Below are positions 1 through 8,011 of a stretch of 64,000 nt of DNA, in pieces; position 1 is the stretch's first letter, and every line of letters starts with the position of its first letter. The position numbers and the translations under genes are program-made. Under the pieces are notes generated by a model. That model had not been told where the DNA came from. It saw only the letters and a program-made list of their open reading frames with translations, and did not search any database. The DNA is from JACSRF01 sp963695505 (GTDB taxonomy: Bacteria > Chloroflexota > Anaerolineae > Promineifilales > Promineifilaceae). The DNA is taken from positions 62,001 through 126,000 of the forward strand of contig CAVOGX010000009.1 in assembly GCA_963695505.1 (NCBI GenBank). The letters run 5' to 3'.

Positions 1-1309
1 GTAATAAATCATGGTCATAGTAACGGGTTCTGGCAACCTTCGGCCCCAAACCCAGCAGACCGATCCAGCGCTCCTGCGCGTAAATGGGTACAAAAACTTC
101 TACACCAAGGCCTGCCAACCATTCGCGCTCTAGTTGCGCAATTTCCTGAAACTGTGGCTGCCAATCTATGTCATATTGAGTCAGTGGTCGACGCTCTGTT
201 GATAAGTAATTTGCAACGGGACTGTTGGCAGAAAAGGCCCCAAGAACTAGTTTATCAACGCCAAAGCCTTGCACGCTGACCAGTTCAAAAACGGGTCGCC
301 CAACCAAATCTTCATCTGAATCCACCAAAAAGAGGGTGCCATAGCTGATTTCCATCGCTTCACTGACGAGGCGTACGGCCGTTGCCTCCAGCTCTGACAA
401 ATCCATGATGTTGCTGATGATTACGCTGTATTCACGCAAAATGCGGTTGGGATCGTAATCATTCTCGGCAGAAAAATATTCAACAATTTGTTGCAACCCT
501 TTTTGCAATGGCTGAAAGAACAAAACCAGTAGCATTGTCAGGCCAGCTCCAGCCAGAATAGGGGACATGCCTCCTGTATTTGCCCGCCAAATGTAGACAA
601 ACCCAAGTCCATACACAAGACCAACAATAATGGCGGCTAAAAGCTGGCTTGTTGTGCGATCGATAATGTAGCGGATATCGATGAGTCGATAGGTTAAGGA
701 CGCATAGGCCGCCAAGATAGCAGCCACAAAACGTAGAATTGTCGACAGCAAAAGGGCGTTGGTCAGGGCGGCCACGTCAGCCATTGCGCTGAAGAGGATG
801 ATGAGGACCCAATAACGTATGCGGTTGCGGTGCAAGGGGCGGCGATCGGTGTTGCGGTGGGCTTGAAGGGTGATTACGGCCGTTCTGCTGATCAACACGC
901 TCCACCCCGCTAAAAGGGCTAAAAGCCATACGGGGTGCAAAGTCTGCCAAAGAAACGGGTTAGTGGGGGCTGGCAGTAAAAGATCTAAAATCACCAACAC
1001 GGCAATTATGATCAGGCCAACAGCCCACCAGGGGCGATCTCGGCGCTCTTCAATGATCAAGAAACCGTAAGTCAGGTAAACCAGGTAAAAGGCCAGCAGA
1101 AGAAAGCCATACGTGACCAAGCGTTCCTGCACGGCAATCACCGGCTGAATTAATCCAAGCTGCCATGCCCCCACGGCCATGAGGTATGCGACAATCAGCC
1201 TGGTGAACTTTCGCCGGTAAGAAGGCCAAAATAGGAGAGCCAACGCGGCTAAAAAATAGAAGACTGCCAGGCTGCTGAAGAGCATTGTTTGTAGCGTGTT
1301 AGGTACCAT
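1..1309 (-). CDS. Multi-TM sensor protein with GAF domain (3' end outside window)
   Basis: About 436 codons are visible; the frame runs off the left edge, so the C-terminus is missing. The first ~240 residues form a series of hydrophobic helices of the histidine-kinase N-terminal 7TM type. A GAF-like domain follows, with the typical phrases IYAQERWIGLLGLGPK and RYYDHD near the end of the visible part. The family usually continues into HisKA and HATPase domains, so this is probably a membrane sensor kinase, but the catalytic part is not seen. The ATG at 1309 follows an AAGGGTGA ribosome site. The start faces away from the downstream tRNA gene. A diguanylate cyclase or phosphatase output cannot be excluded. 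Confidence 0.75.
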   Translation of the reverse strand, partial: MVPNTLQTMLFSSLAVFYFLAALALLFWPSYRRKFTRLIVAYLMAVGAWQLGLIQPVIAVQERLVTYGFLLLAFYLVYLTYGFLIIEERRDRPWWAVGLIIIAVLVILDLLLPAPTNPFLWQTLHPVWLLALLAGWSVLISRTAVITLQAHRNTDRRPLHRNRIRYWVLIILFSAMADVAALTNALLLSTILRFVAAILAAYASLTYRLIDIRYIIDRTTSQLLAAIIVGLVYGLGFVYIWRANTGGMSPILAGAGLTMLLVLFFQPLQKGLQQIVEYFSAENDYDPNRILREYSVIISNIMDLSELEATAVRLVSEAMEISYGTLFLVDSDEDLVGRPVFELVSVQGFGVDKLVLGAFSANSPVANYLSTERRPLTQYDIDWQPQFQEIAQLEREWLAGLGVEVFVPIYAQERWIGLLGLGPKVARTRYYDHDLL

Positions 1310-1398
1310 GTCACCCTTATACAAACAGTTTATGACAATATTTCGAAACAACCATAAAAGTTCCGCAAAATCCCGCCCTGACTTTCAGACCATACCAC

Positions 1399-1426
1399 TT
1401 GCACCCCATCACCCTTTTGTTATAAT
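1399..1426 (+). promoter_or_regulatory. Promoter of tRNA-Pro
   Basis: A -35 box TTGCAC (1399-1404), a 16-base spacer and a perfect -10 TATAAT (1421-1426) lie 11 bases before the mature tRNA 5' end. Confidence 0.7.
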
Positions 1427-1437
1427 CTGGCTTCGTT

Positions 1438-1511
1438 CGGGGCATGGCGCAGCCTGGTAGCGCGCTTCAATGGGGTTGAAGAGGTCGTGGGTTCGAGTCC
1501 CGCTGCCCCGA
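1438..1511 (+). tRNA. tRNA-Pro (anticodon GGG)
   Basis: The cloverleaf can be folded by eye. The acceptor stem CGGGGCA pairs with TGCCCCG (with a discriminator A at 1511), the D stem is GCGC/GCGC, and the anticodon stem CTTCA/TGAAG carries the seven-base loop ATGGGGT, so the anticodon is GGG. The T arm is GTGGG-TTCGAGT-CCCGC. The 3' CCA is not fully encoded. A sigma-70 type promoter precedes it and a hairpin terminator follows. Confidence 0.95.
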
Positions 1512-1521
1512 CAAAAAAATA

Positions 1522-1560
1522 AAAACGCCGCGTATCGGTTTTCGACGCGGCGTTTTCTTT
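1522..1560 (+). terminator. Intrinsic terminator of tRNA-Pro
   Basis: Inverted repeat AACGCCGCGT / ACGCGGCGTT around a short loop, followed by TTTTCTTTT. It lies about 10 bases after the tRNA. Confidence 0.85.
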
Positions 1561-1604
1561 TGCGATAATACCTGCAGGCGGCACGCAACATCAAGGAAGC
1601 AAAC

Positions 1605-2111
1605 ATGAGCAAACAACAAGCTATTCAGGTACAAAACGTCGTTGGGTATTCTCTATTGGTCGTGGGTCTGATACTTGGCGGCATCTCCCTCACGGCCGAA
1701 TCTCTGGGGCTAGATTTCACGCCGGGTTTTGGCATGGTACAAATGCTGCAACTGTTATTAGCCTTAACCTGCCTGACAATCGCTGGATTTGTGTTTTTAC
1801 GACAGCGACGACCCGATGACGCCCCTCGTTCTCTTCAGGCAGACATTGGCCTGCGTCTGGCGGCTACAGGGCTTGTATTTTCATTCATTTCAGGCTTGTC
1901 TGATTTGATTGGCATCGGCACTCATGTAGAGGCTAATGATTTTGCACGGCCGTTTGTCGGGCCGCTTCAACTGGGGGGGATTGCTTTGGGGGTTATCTCG
2001 ATTCTAGCGGGCATGTTACTTTACCATACCAGCCGCGGCAGCCGTCCCTCTTCCTCGCTAGATTTCTTGAACCATGGAGATAGTGAGCAAGCGGAAACCA
2101 ACAACGCTTAA
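1605..2111 (+). CDS. Hypothetical four-TM membrane protein
   Basis: A 168-residue protein I do not recognise. It has four hydrophobic segments (about residues 12-30, 45-62, 80-100 and 118-140) and a polar C-terminal tail, so it is probably an inner-membrane protein with a cytoplasmic tail. The ATG follows AAGGAAG with good spacing. It converges on the next gene with a 4-base overlap of coding ends. No catalytic motif is visible. Confidence 0.7.
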   Translation: MSKQQAIQVQNVVGYSLLVVGLILGGISLTAESLGLDFTPGFGMVQMLQLLLALTCLTIAGFVFLRQRRPDDAPRSLQADIGLRLAATGLVFSFISGLSDLIGIGTHVEANDFARPFVGPLQLGGIALGVISILAGMLLYHTSRGSRPSSSLDFLNHGDSEQAETNNA

Positions 2112-3493
2112 CGAAGGGGGCTAAGCTGGAAGGGTTGGCTGAGTATGGTGAAAACGGCCGTATCTGCGTTTAACGGCCGCTGGTAAGTCACTGTAAAATT
2201 CTGCGCCTGCCCTGCATTCACCGACCAGGGGAAAGCCGGATTGGTTGAAAGAAGCAAGTAAGTTGCCCCATCATTGGTTCGCAGCGAGATATTTTGCTCA
2301 GAAACTACGGCTAACTGGTCACCCAAATTCAACACCTGGCCAGAAATAATCAGGCTGGTGCCATCAGGGGAAATAGTCACGCTTTGCAGCGTAACCGACA
2401 CGCTTTGCGCTGCCCGAGAGCCGCCAGGGAATGGCACCGAAACTGTTACCTGGCTGCCCGAACCGGTGCGGCGCATGATCCAGTTTAGCGTATCACTTGC
2501 CAGGCCCACAGGCACCTGGTAACCAACTGTCGCCTCAACAATCTGATTAGCGTTTATGAAGCCTCCCAGCGGGGGGTTGTTCCCCAATTGGCTGGCTACG
2601 CCGCTCAAGGCATACTGATTTCCTATCTCATCGAGCATTAAAAGCTGCAAGTTGCCCGTATCTAATGCCGTCAATCCTAAATTTTGCAACTGGTAATCAA
2701 TCAGTACAAAAGCGAAGCCCGGCGGCACCTCTGGCCTGTCAGGTATATAAGTTGCCCCCGTTACGGTCACTTGTAAGTTTTCTAACTGGGCTGTCTCACC
2801 TAAAGAGAAAATATCCCCGGCGCCGCTGTTGGCTTCGGGAACAATGTAGGTGCCGCGAATGACCAGCCGTTCCTGGGAATTATCGTCGCCCAGGAGAGCC
2901 AGCGTAATGCCGGGCATATTCTGCGCAAAAATATCACGGTCATTTGCTGCAAAAAGGTTGCGGCTGTCAAACACGAAGCGATACTCGGTACCCCCGCGTG
3001 TTGTTAACACAATTTGGTCTCCCGGAACCAGTTGTTCCAGGTGTGTTCTATTCTCATCGGCAGCAGTCATACCAAGCACATAGTTGATGATGGATCCGTA
3101 CACCCAAACGGCCGTTCCATCTCCTAACCCTTGCGGAGACCAGATGCCATCAGCAGTGAGAGTTTGCGGCTGTACGGTGTAGATACGGCCGTTTACTTGC
3201 AGCGAGACCGGTATATCCAGCGTCACCGAAACTGTCGAGGAATCACTGACGCCAACCACCAAGGATTCATCTCGGCCAACCTGCCCGCCTACTCCCTCTG
3301 GGAAAGGCGTAGGCGTACCTCCCTCAACGACTCCGCCAGCCTGATTCAAGGAACGCAGCAGCAACACCCCAAATACCACAATCAGAATCAGGCCAACTAC
3401 GCCAACAACAATCAAAACGGCTAGACCGCGATTGGCAAAAAACTTTTGCAAAGGGCTTTGTGCTTGCTCGTCAGGTTGTTGGTCTTCAGCCAT
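2108..3493 (-). CDS. Membrane-anchored extracytoplasmic protein, DUF4352-like
   Basis: A 461-residue protein with a charged N-terminus, one strong TM helix (about residues 24-50) and a long exported beta-rich region. Near residues 235-300, the segment with FAFVLIDYQLQNLG resembles the DUF4352/telokin-like immunoglobulin fold of lipoproteins. The C-terminal ~120 residues look like another beta domain. The ATG follows AAAGGACG. It lies 31 bases downstream of the Calx-beta protein on the same strand, so the two are likely co-transcribed. The function is unknown; a cell-surface role is inferred from topology. Confidence 0.7.
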   Translation of the reverse strand: MAEDQQPDEQAQSPLQKFFANRGLAVLIVVGVVGLILIVVFGVLLLRSLNQAGGVVEGGTPTPFPEGVGGQVGRDESLVVGVSDSSTVSVTLDIPVSLQVNGRIYTVQPQTLTADGIWSPQGLGDGTAVWVYGSIINYVLGMTAADENRTHLEQLVPGDQIVLTTRGGTEYRFVFDSRNLFAANDRDIFAQNMPGITLALLGDDNSQERLVIRGTYIVPEANSGAGDIFSLGETAQLENLQVTVTGATYIPDRPEVPPGFAFVLIDYQLQNLGLTALDTGNLQLLMLDEIGNQYALSGVASQLGNNPPLGGFINANQIVEATVGYQVPVGLASDTLNWIMRRTGSGSQVTVSVPFPGGSRAAQSVSVTLQSVTISPDGTSLIISGQVLNLGDQLAVVSEQNISLRTNDGATYLLLSTNPAFPWSVNAGQAQNFTVTYQRPLNADTAVFTILSQPFQLSPLR

Positions 3494-3524
3494 GTAACGT
3501 CCTTTCGCTCAACGATTCAACTTA

Positions 3525-5360
3525 TTAAGGAATGCCTATTGGGAGGGGCTGCGGTGCAATGCGCACCAAAATTGTTGCACTGCCTCCAACCACAACCTGA
3601 TTGTAACCAAGGAACGGCACCGAAACCCGTACGGCTCCAGCCGTGGCAATCGAAGTAAAACTTACCGTCCCGGCCTCATTGGTAGAGCCAAATGCTAGCA
3701 AACCACCCGTCGTATTATCATACAATGCAACTGCCAACTCTTGCACGCCTTCGTTTAGTTCAGGCAAGAAATTGAAGTTCGAATCGTAGTAAACGGTCAC
3801 ATTTACTGCAATATTTTGCTGGCCTCCTCCCACCGGCGTCGAGGTTGGTAGTGGTTGAATTTGCACCACTGGTGGCGTTGCCGTGGCTTGCGGAGTCAGA
3901 AAAGAAAAATCGATGGGTGTAGGGGTGGGCAAAAATGTGGGGACAACAAGAGGTGTAGCGGTTGGTTGCCCACCACCCGTTGAGGGCGGAGCCACAAACG
4001 CGCTAGTAGGCGATGGTGTTGGCGTAGGCGTAGAAACCGTAGCCAAACATTCAATATCATACTGGTGCAGGTTCGATTCCTCATAAGGGGGGGGTACAAC
4101 AGGTCCAATCATAATATATAACCAACCTGTATAAGGGGCTATAATGCTTAGCTTGCTGCCATAATCGCCGGGAGCTTTGTCATTATTCCCCAAGTTTGGC
4201 TGAAAATCATTTCCGTTGGCATCCAAAAATATCATATTGGTGTCCGCATAGTCGTTGACGTAGGTATCACAAGTATAAAATGTGCCTAGGCGCATCCAAA
4301 CTTTGTAATAGTCCGTATCCTGCAAACTCCCCAGAGTGGGCACGAAACTCATGCCAGTAAAGCCATTATCCTCGCCTATTTCCAACACGCATGCTGTAGC
4401 TCGTGTGCTGTTGAACTCGCAAACATCTGCCCCAGGAACGGGTGTTTGGCTTGGTGTTGGAGTTGGGTTGGCTACAATAGTCACCTGAATGCAATAAGTT
4501 TTGTTGGATGGATCTGAGGGATCGCGGTTGATAATTCGCGCATAATAAAATCCATCCTGGCTGGCTGTAAAAGTGACAAGAGAACTGCGATTCCCTAAAC
4601 CAGGTGCATCATCATTTGTGGCAATAACGTTTCCGTTTGTGTTGTAAACGGTCATCACGGTATCTAAACCGGGCGTTAAGTCGCTGGTTGCCACCTGATA
4701 TGTTGAACCAGCTTTTCCTACAAACCGAAAATAATCTTCATCCCCTGTAGGCCAAAGTGTTATATTACAAGATTTGGCTGCGCCGGCGGCTATGGTAAAA
4801 GCCGTGCCCAGGCTGTTGTTTGGCTCGTAAGCATCCACAAAGATAGAAGGGGTTGCGTTCGGCGTTGCGGTTGGGGCTGTTTCATTGTCATCAATAAAAA
4901 CCTGTAGAACAGAATTGGTCCCTAAAGTTGCACTAACAGGTTCTGAGAGACGCAGATAGAAAAATTCGTCCGTAGTACCTTCAAATACCGAGTCGTTAAT
5001 AATTGACAATGGAATCGTTTGGGTCAATGTGTTGGCAGGAAAGATCAGGGTGCCGCTGGTATTACTGTAATCGCTGCCCCCCGAAGCCGTACCACTTAAC
5101 GTAGCGTAGTTAACGCGGACTTCAAAAGCAACTGTTGTGTTGAGAATGACTTCCGCATTTACAATTCCATCTGCCTCTGCAACATTCAACTGACTGCTGG
5201 GAAAAGATACAATTGGAAGAGTTTGCTGTTGCGGAGCCGCGATTGCTCTTTGAAGTTGGAATTGATCGCCCCAAATGGCGCCAAATAGAAGAATCGGGAA
5301 GAGTAACGCAAACAGGCTTACTCCATAATGGAATTTTCGAACAGAACGAGAATTGTTCAT
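3525..5360 (-). CDS. Secreted Calx-beta / PPC-domain surface protein
   Basis: About 611 residues from the preferred ATG at 5360, which has GAGGG seven bases upstream; an in-frame GTG at 5378 lacks such a site. An N-terminal signal or anchor helix is followed by a Calx-beta domain (about residues 45-155, with DYSNTSGTLIFPA and the FEGTTDEFFYLRLSEP consensus). Two bacterial pre-peptidase C-terminal (PPC) like domains follow (DAYEPNNSLGTA; the second begins near CEFNSTRATAC). Then come Pro/Thr-rich linkers and a C-terminal SdrD-B/carboxypeptidase-regulatory-like beta domain. Such proteins act as surface adhesins or matrix components; no enzyme active site is seen. Confidence 0.75.
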   Translation of the reverse strand: MNNSRSVRKFHYGVSLFALLFPILLFGAIWGDQFQLQRAIAAPQQQTLPIVSFPSSQLNVAEADGIVNAEVILNTTVAFEVRVNYATLSGTASGGSDYSNTSGTLIFPANTLTQTIPLSIINDSVFEGTTDEFFYLRLSEPVSATLGTNSVLQVFIDDNETAPTATPNATPSIFVDAYEPNNSLGTAFTIAAGAAKSCNITLWPTGDEDYFRFVGKAGSTYQVATSDLTPGLDTVMTVYNTNGNVIATNDDAPGLGNRSSLVTFTASQDGFYYARIINRDPSDPSNKTYCIQVTIVANPTPTPSQTPVPGADVCEFNSTRATACVLEIGEDNGFTGMSFVPTLGSLQDTDYYKVWMRLGTFYTCDTYVNDYADTNMIFLDANGNDFQPNLGNNDKAPGDYGSKLSIIAPYTGWLYIMIGPVVPPPYEESNLHQYDIECLATVSTPTPTPSPTSAFVAPPSTGGGQPTATPLVVPTFLPTPTPIDFSFLTPQATATPPVVQIQPLPTSTPVGGGQQNIAVNVTVYYDSNFNFLPELNEGVQELAVALYDNTTGGLLAFGSTNEAGTVSFTSIATAGAVRVSVPFLGYNQVVVGGSATILVRIAPQPLPIGIP

Positions 5361-5654
5361 GTATAGCCCTCGCCTCACTCTATTTCAATAAAAACTTGAC
5401 CGTTGTGGAGTGTTATTGCTGAGTTATTGCCAACCATATAAAGTAGCCAAACAATAATAGTTGACCAATTTCCAATTGGATATGATGGCGAGATTATAAG
5501 AATTGTTCTACATAACGGCAAATAATGCCAGTCCGATAAGGAGCAGCAGGACGAAGGACAATAATTCTTAACTGAATCAGGCAACACCAGTGAAAAGAGT
5601 TGTAAGATTTCCCTTCGGAGGTATCTGGAAAATATTAGCCAATTGTTTTGCCCA
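5361..5654. other. Intergenic region, AT-rich
   Basis: About 290 bases between two minus-strand genes. It should hold the promoter of the Calx-beta protein, but I see no clear -10/-35 pair, no convincing terminator and no conserved small ORF. Confidence 0.4.
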
Positions 5655-7871
5655 TTAGCGAAAGCCTAGATTATCCAGCCAGATTTTGCCCTCTGGTGTG
5701 CGGTCAAAGCGGAAGGTAACGGCCGTTATCCCTGCTACATTTAGCGCCCCATTCACCACCGCAAAATCCGCTAGCGGCAGCCGAAAGCTCTGGTACACGA
5801 CCTCCGCCGTCTTTGCGTCGCTAAAATAAGCCAGTTTGTAAAGCTGGGCTGATAATTGCGGCTGCAGGGGCATGAAGTGACTGAGAGGCAAAACGGCCGT
5901 TTCCCCTGCCCAATCCACCACCTCCACACTGAAATCAAGCGGTTCGCGTAATGGATCGGCCGTATCCGCGTCGGCCAGCGAGAAGATCAGTTCACCATTA
6001 GGCGGCACGCTAAACTGGGGTGGCAATGTCAACTTATAAGATGCGCTTTCCCCGGAACGGGATTGCCAGCCCAACAGCACGCCCTGTGATTCCAGCCTAC
6101 CTCGCTTTTGTGGCGGCCTTCCTTCCTGCCAGGTCGTCAAATAGCGCCCGCTTGCCGTCCCTCCGCCGCTAGTAGTTAGCACGTCAACATCCTCTTCAAA
6201 GGTCGCAATAAAGCGCATCTCTGCATCCTCATAACGGGTGAGGATGAGAGCATCTGCCGGCAGCCAATCCTGGCCGCCACGCACGTCGCGGAACAAGTCA
6301 GTGTACTCGGGTTGCTTGTGCAGCACCGCCTCCAAAAAAGCTGCGATAAATACTTTTGCTATCTGCTCTTGCTGTTCAGTGGGGATGAGCTGGCCCAGAT
6401 TGTAAAGGCTGGCCCGGGGAAACACCGTGTCAGCACGGCCCCAACTCTGGTTGAACTGCCCGTGATTTGCTCCATAAACGTAAACGGCCGTTTTCCATCC
6501 CCCATTCTCCGATAAAGAAACCCGGTCAAATTGCTTCATCCCCGCAAAAGAGGTCACGTCCATATCGTGGGAGCCATGCAACACCAGGTAAGACAAGTCT
6601 TCCAGGGGCGTAGGGGCATCCGCGGGGGAGTATTGGCCATCCACTGGGGCAATGGCCACAACACCACGAATGTTAAAGTTGTAATTGAAGGTGACGCGTG
6701 CGTTGTCCGGATAACGGGACAAGCCGTTGAAAGCAGCAGCTTCAGCCACAGCCTCGCCACCCCGTGAATGACCGATTAAAGCGATATTTTCCAGGTCTAC
6801 CTGTTGGTGAAATGGGTTGGTCGTGTCGTTTTGCCACTCTCGCCACAGGCGCAAATGCTCCAACAGCAGCCAGCCACGAGCGTCGTTTTCCTCGGCCAAC
6901 TTCCTTTCGCCCAGCCAGTCAGCCACGGCCGAGCCATTGAGAAAATTCTCGTCTACCGCAACAAAAATAAAGCCACGGCTGGCCAGCAGTTCGCCCAAAT
7001 AGCCATAGCCGCCATCGGAAAAGTCGCTCATGTTGTGGTTACCATGAACCATCAGCACCAAAGGAAAGGGGCCTGCCCCATCTGGATACCAGACACGGCC
7101 GTTCCGCGGCATTGCGCGTTCGTCAAAGCCCCAGTAACGGGTACGCAGTTCCGTCCAGCCGCTGACAAAGGGATCGCCATTGACAGAGGTGGTAAGCAGG
7201 TTAGCGTTTGCGCCAAATTCAGGGCGATGGCGGTCATTCCCGCTGCCATAGGTAAGAGTGAGCACACCATAGGGTCCGGGCTGTGCCGGATCAGGCAAAT
7301 CCAGCACCGGTGCGGGGCCAGCCAGTTGTGCGGCAATTTTGGGCATAGCCAGCGGCGCCCCGGGCCATAATAACCATGCCCCCCCACCCAGCAAGCCCAG
7401 GCAACCAGCCAATAATCCAAACCAGGTAATGGCGCGACGAACGGCCGTTTCCTGTCCCAAGCTGCCGCGTCGCACCACGGCCACCCCCGCCCCAGCCAGT
7501 GAACCCATCACCCCCACCCAGGCCGCAATAGTAACCTGAGCAGGCCAATCATACCCGGTAAAGGTTATGCCCAAAAACACGCCCCCGGCTACCAGAGCAA
7601 CTATAAAAACCGGTGGCCAACGGCGCAGCCAGGCCAGGGCCAATAATGCCAGCCCTCCGCCAAGGGAGGCTATCAACAAAACAGCAAGTACAACTGCCCC
7701 AAAAGCCAACCCGCTAAAAGGTGCGAAAACTGCATAGCCATACACGAGCCATAAAGCTAAGGCAACCAGCGCCAGCCCCAACGCCGCACCCCGCCACGCC
7801 GTTTTCCCAGGCGATATGGCCAACCACCCTCTACGAGTCTTTGCCATAAACAATTTCAGTGCATTTTTCAT
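5655..7871 (-). CDS. Membrane-anchored alpha/beta hydrolase
   Basis: A 738-residue protein. The first ~190 residues hold about five TM helices; the rest is an exported alpha/beta-hydrolase domain. It carries the oxyanion-side motif LVLMVHGNHN, the nucleophile elbow GHSRGG and a later ANHGQFN that may hold the catalytic His. Family members of this fold are lipases, esterases and PET-hydrolase-like enzymes; the substrate cannot be told. A beta-sandwich-like region of ~170 residues follows the hydrolase core. It is divergent from the SulP gene. Several ACGGCCGT palindromes occur inside it. Confidence 0.8.
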   Translation of the reverse strand: MKNALKLFMAKTRRGWLAISPGKTAWRGAALGLALVALALWLVYGYAVFAPFSGLAFGAVVLAVLLIASLGGGLALLALAWLRRWPPVFIVALVAGGVFLGITFTGYDWPAQVTIAAWVGVMGSLAGAGVAVVRRGSLGQETAVRRAITWFGLLAGCLGLLGGGAWLLWPGAPLAMPKIAAQLAGPAPVLDLPDPAQPGPYGVLTLTYGSGNDRHRPEFGANANLLTTSVNGDPFVSGWTELRTRYWGFDERAMPRNGRVWYPDGAGPFPLVLMVHGNHNMSDFSDGGYGYLGELLASRGFIFVAVDENFLNGSAVADWLGERKLAEENDARGWLLLEHLRLWREWQNDTTNPFHQQVDLENIALIGHSRGGEAVAEAAAFNGLSRYPDNARVTFNYNFNIRGVVAIAPVDGQYSPADAPTPLEDLSYLVLHGSHDMDVTSFAGMKQFDRVSLSENGGWKTAVYVYGANHGQFNQSWGRADTVFPRASLYNLGQLIPTEQQEQIAKVFIAAFLEAVLHKQPEYTDLFRDVRGGQDWLPADALILTRYEDAEMRFIATFEEDVDVLTTSGGGTASGRYLTTWQEGRPPQKRGRLESQGVLLGWQSRSGESASYKLTLPPQFSVPPNGELIFSLADADTADPLREPLDFSVEVVDWAGETAVLPLSHFMPLQPQLSAQLYKLAYFSDAKTAEVVYQSFRLPLADFAVVNGALNVAGITAVTFRFDRTPEGKIWLDNLGFR

Positions 7872-8011
7872 AACTTAAGTATGGCGGAATGCGCGTCCGT
7901 GAGCCAGTCTGTAAATAAGGTTACCCGTGCTTGACGGCCGTTTTTGCCTGACGTACACTCTGGACACAATGTCCCACTACCCGACCGCAAAGCACAAAGG
8001 AGATTTTCCGT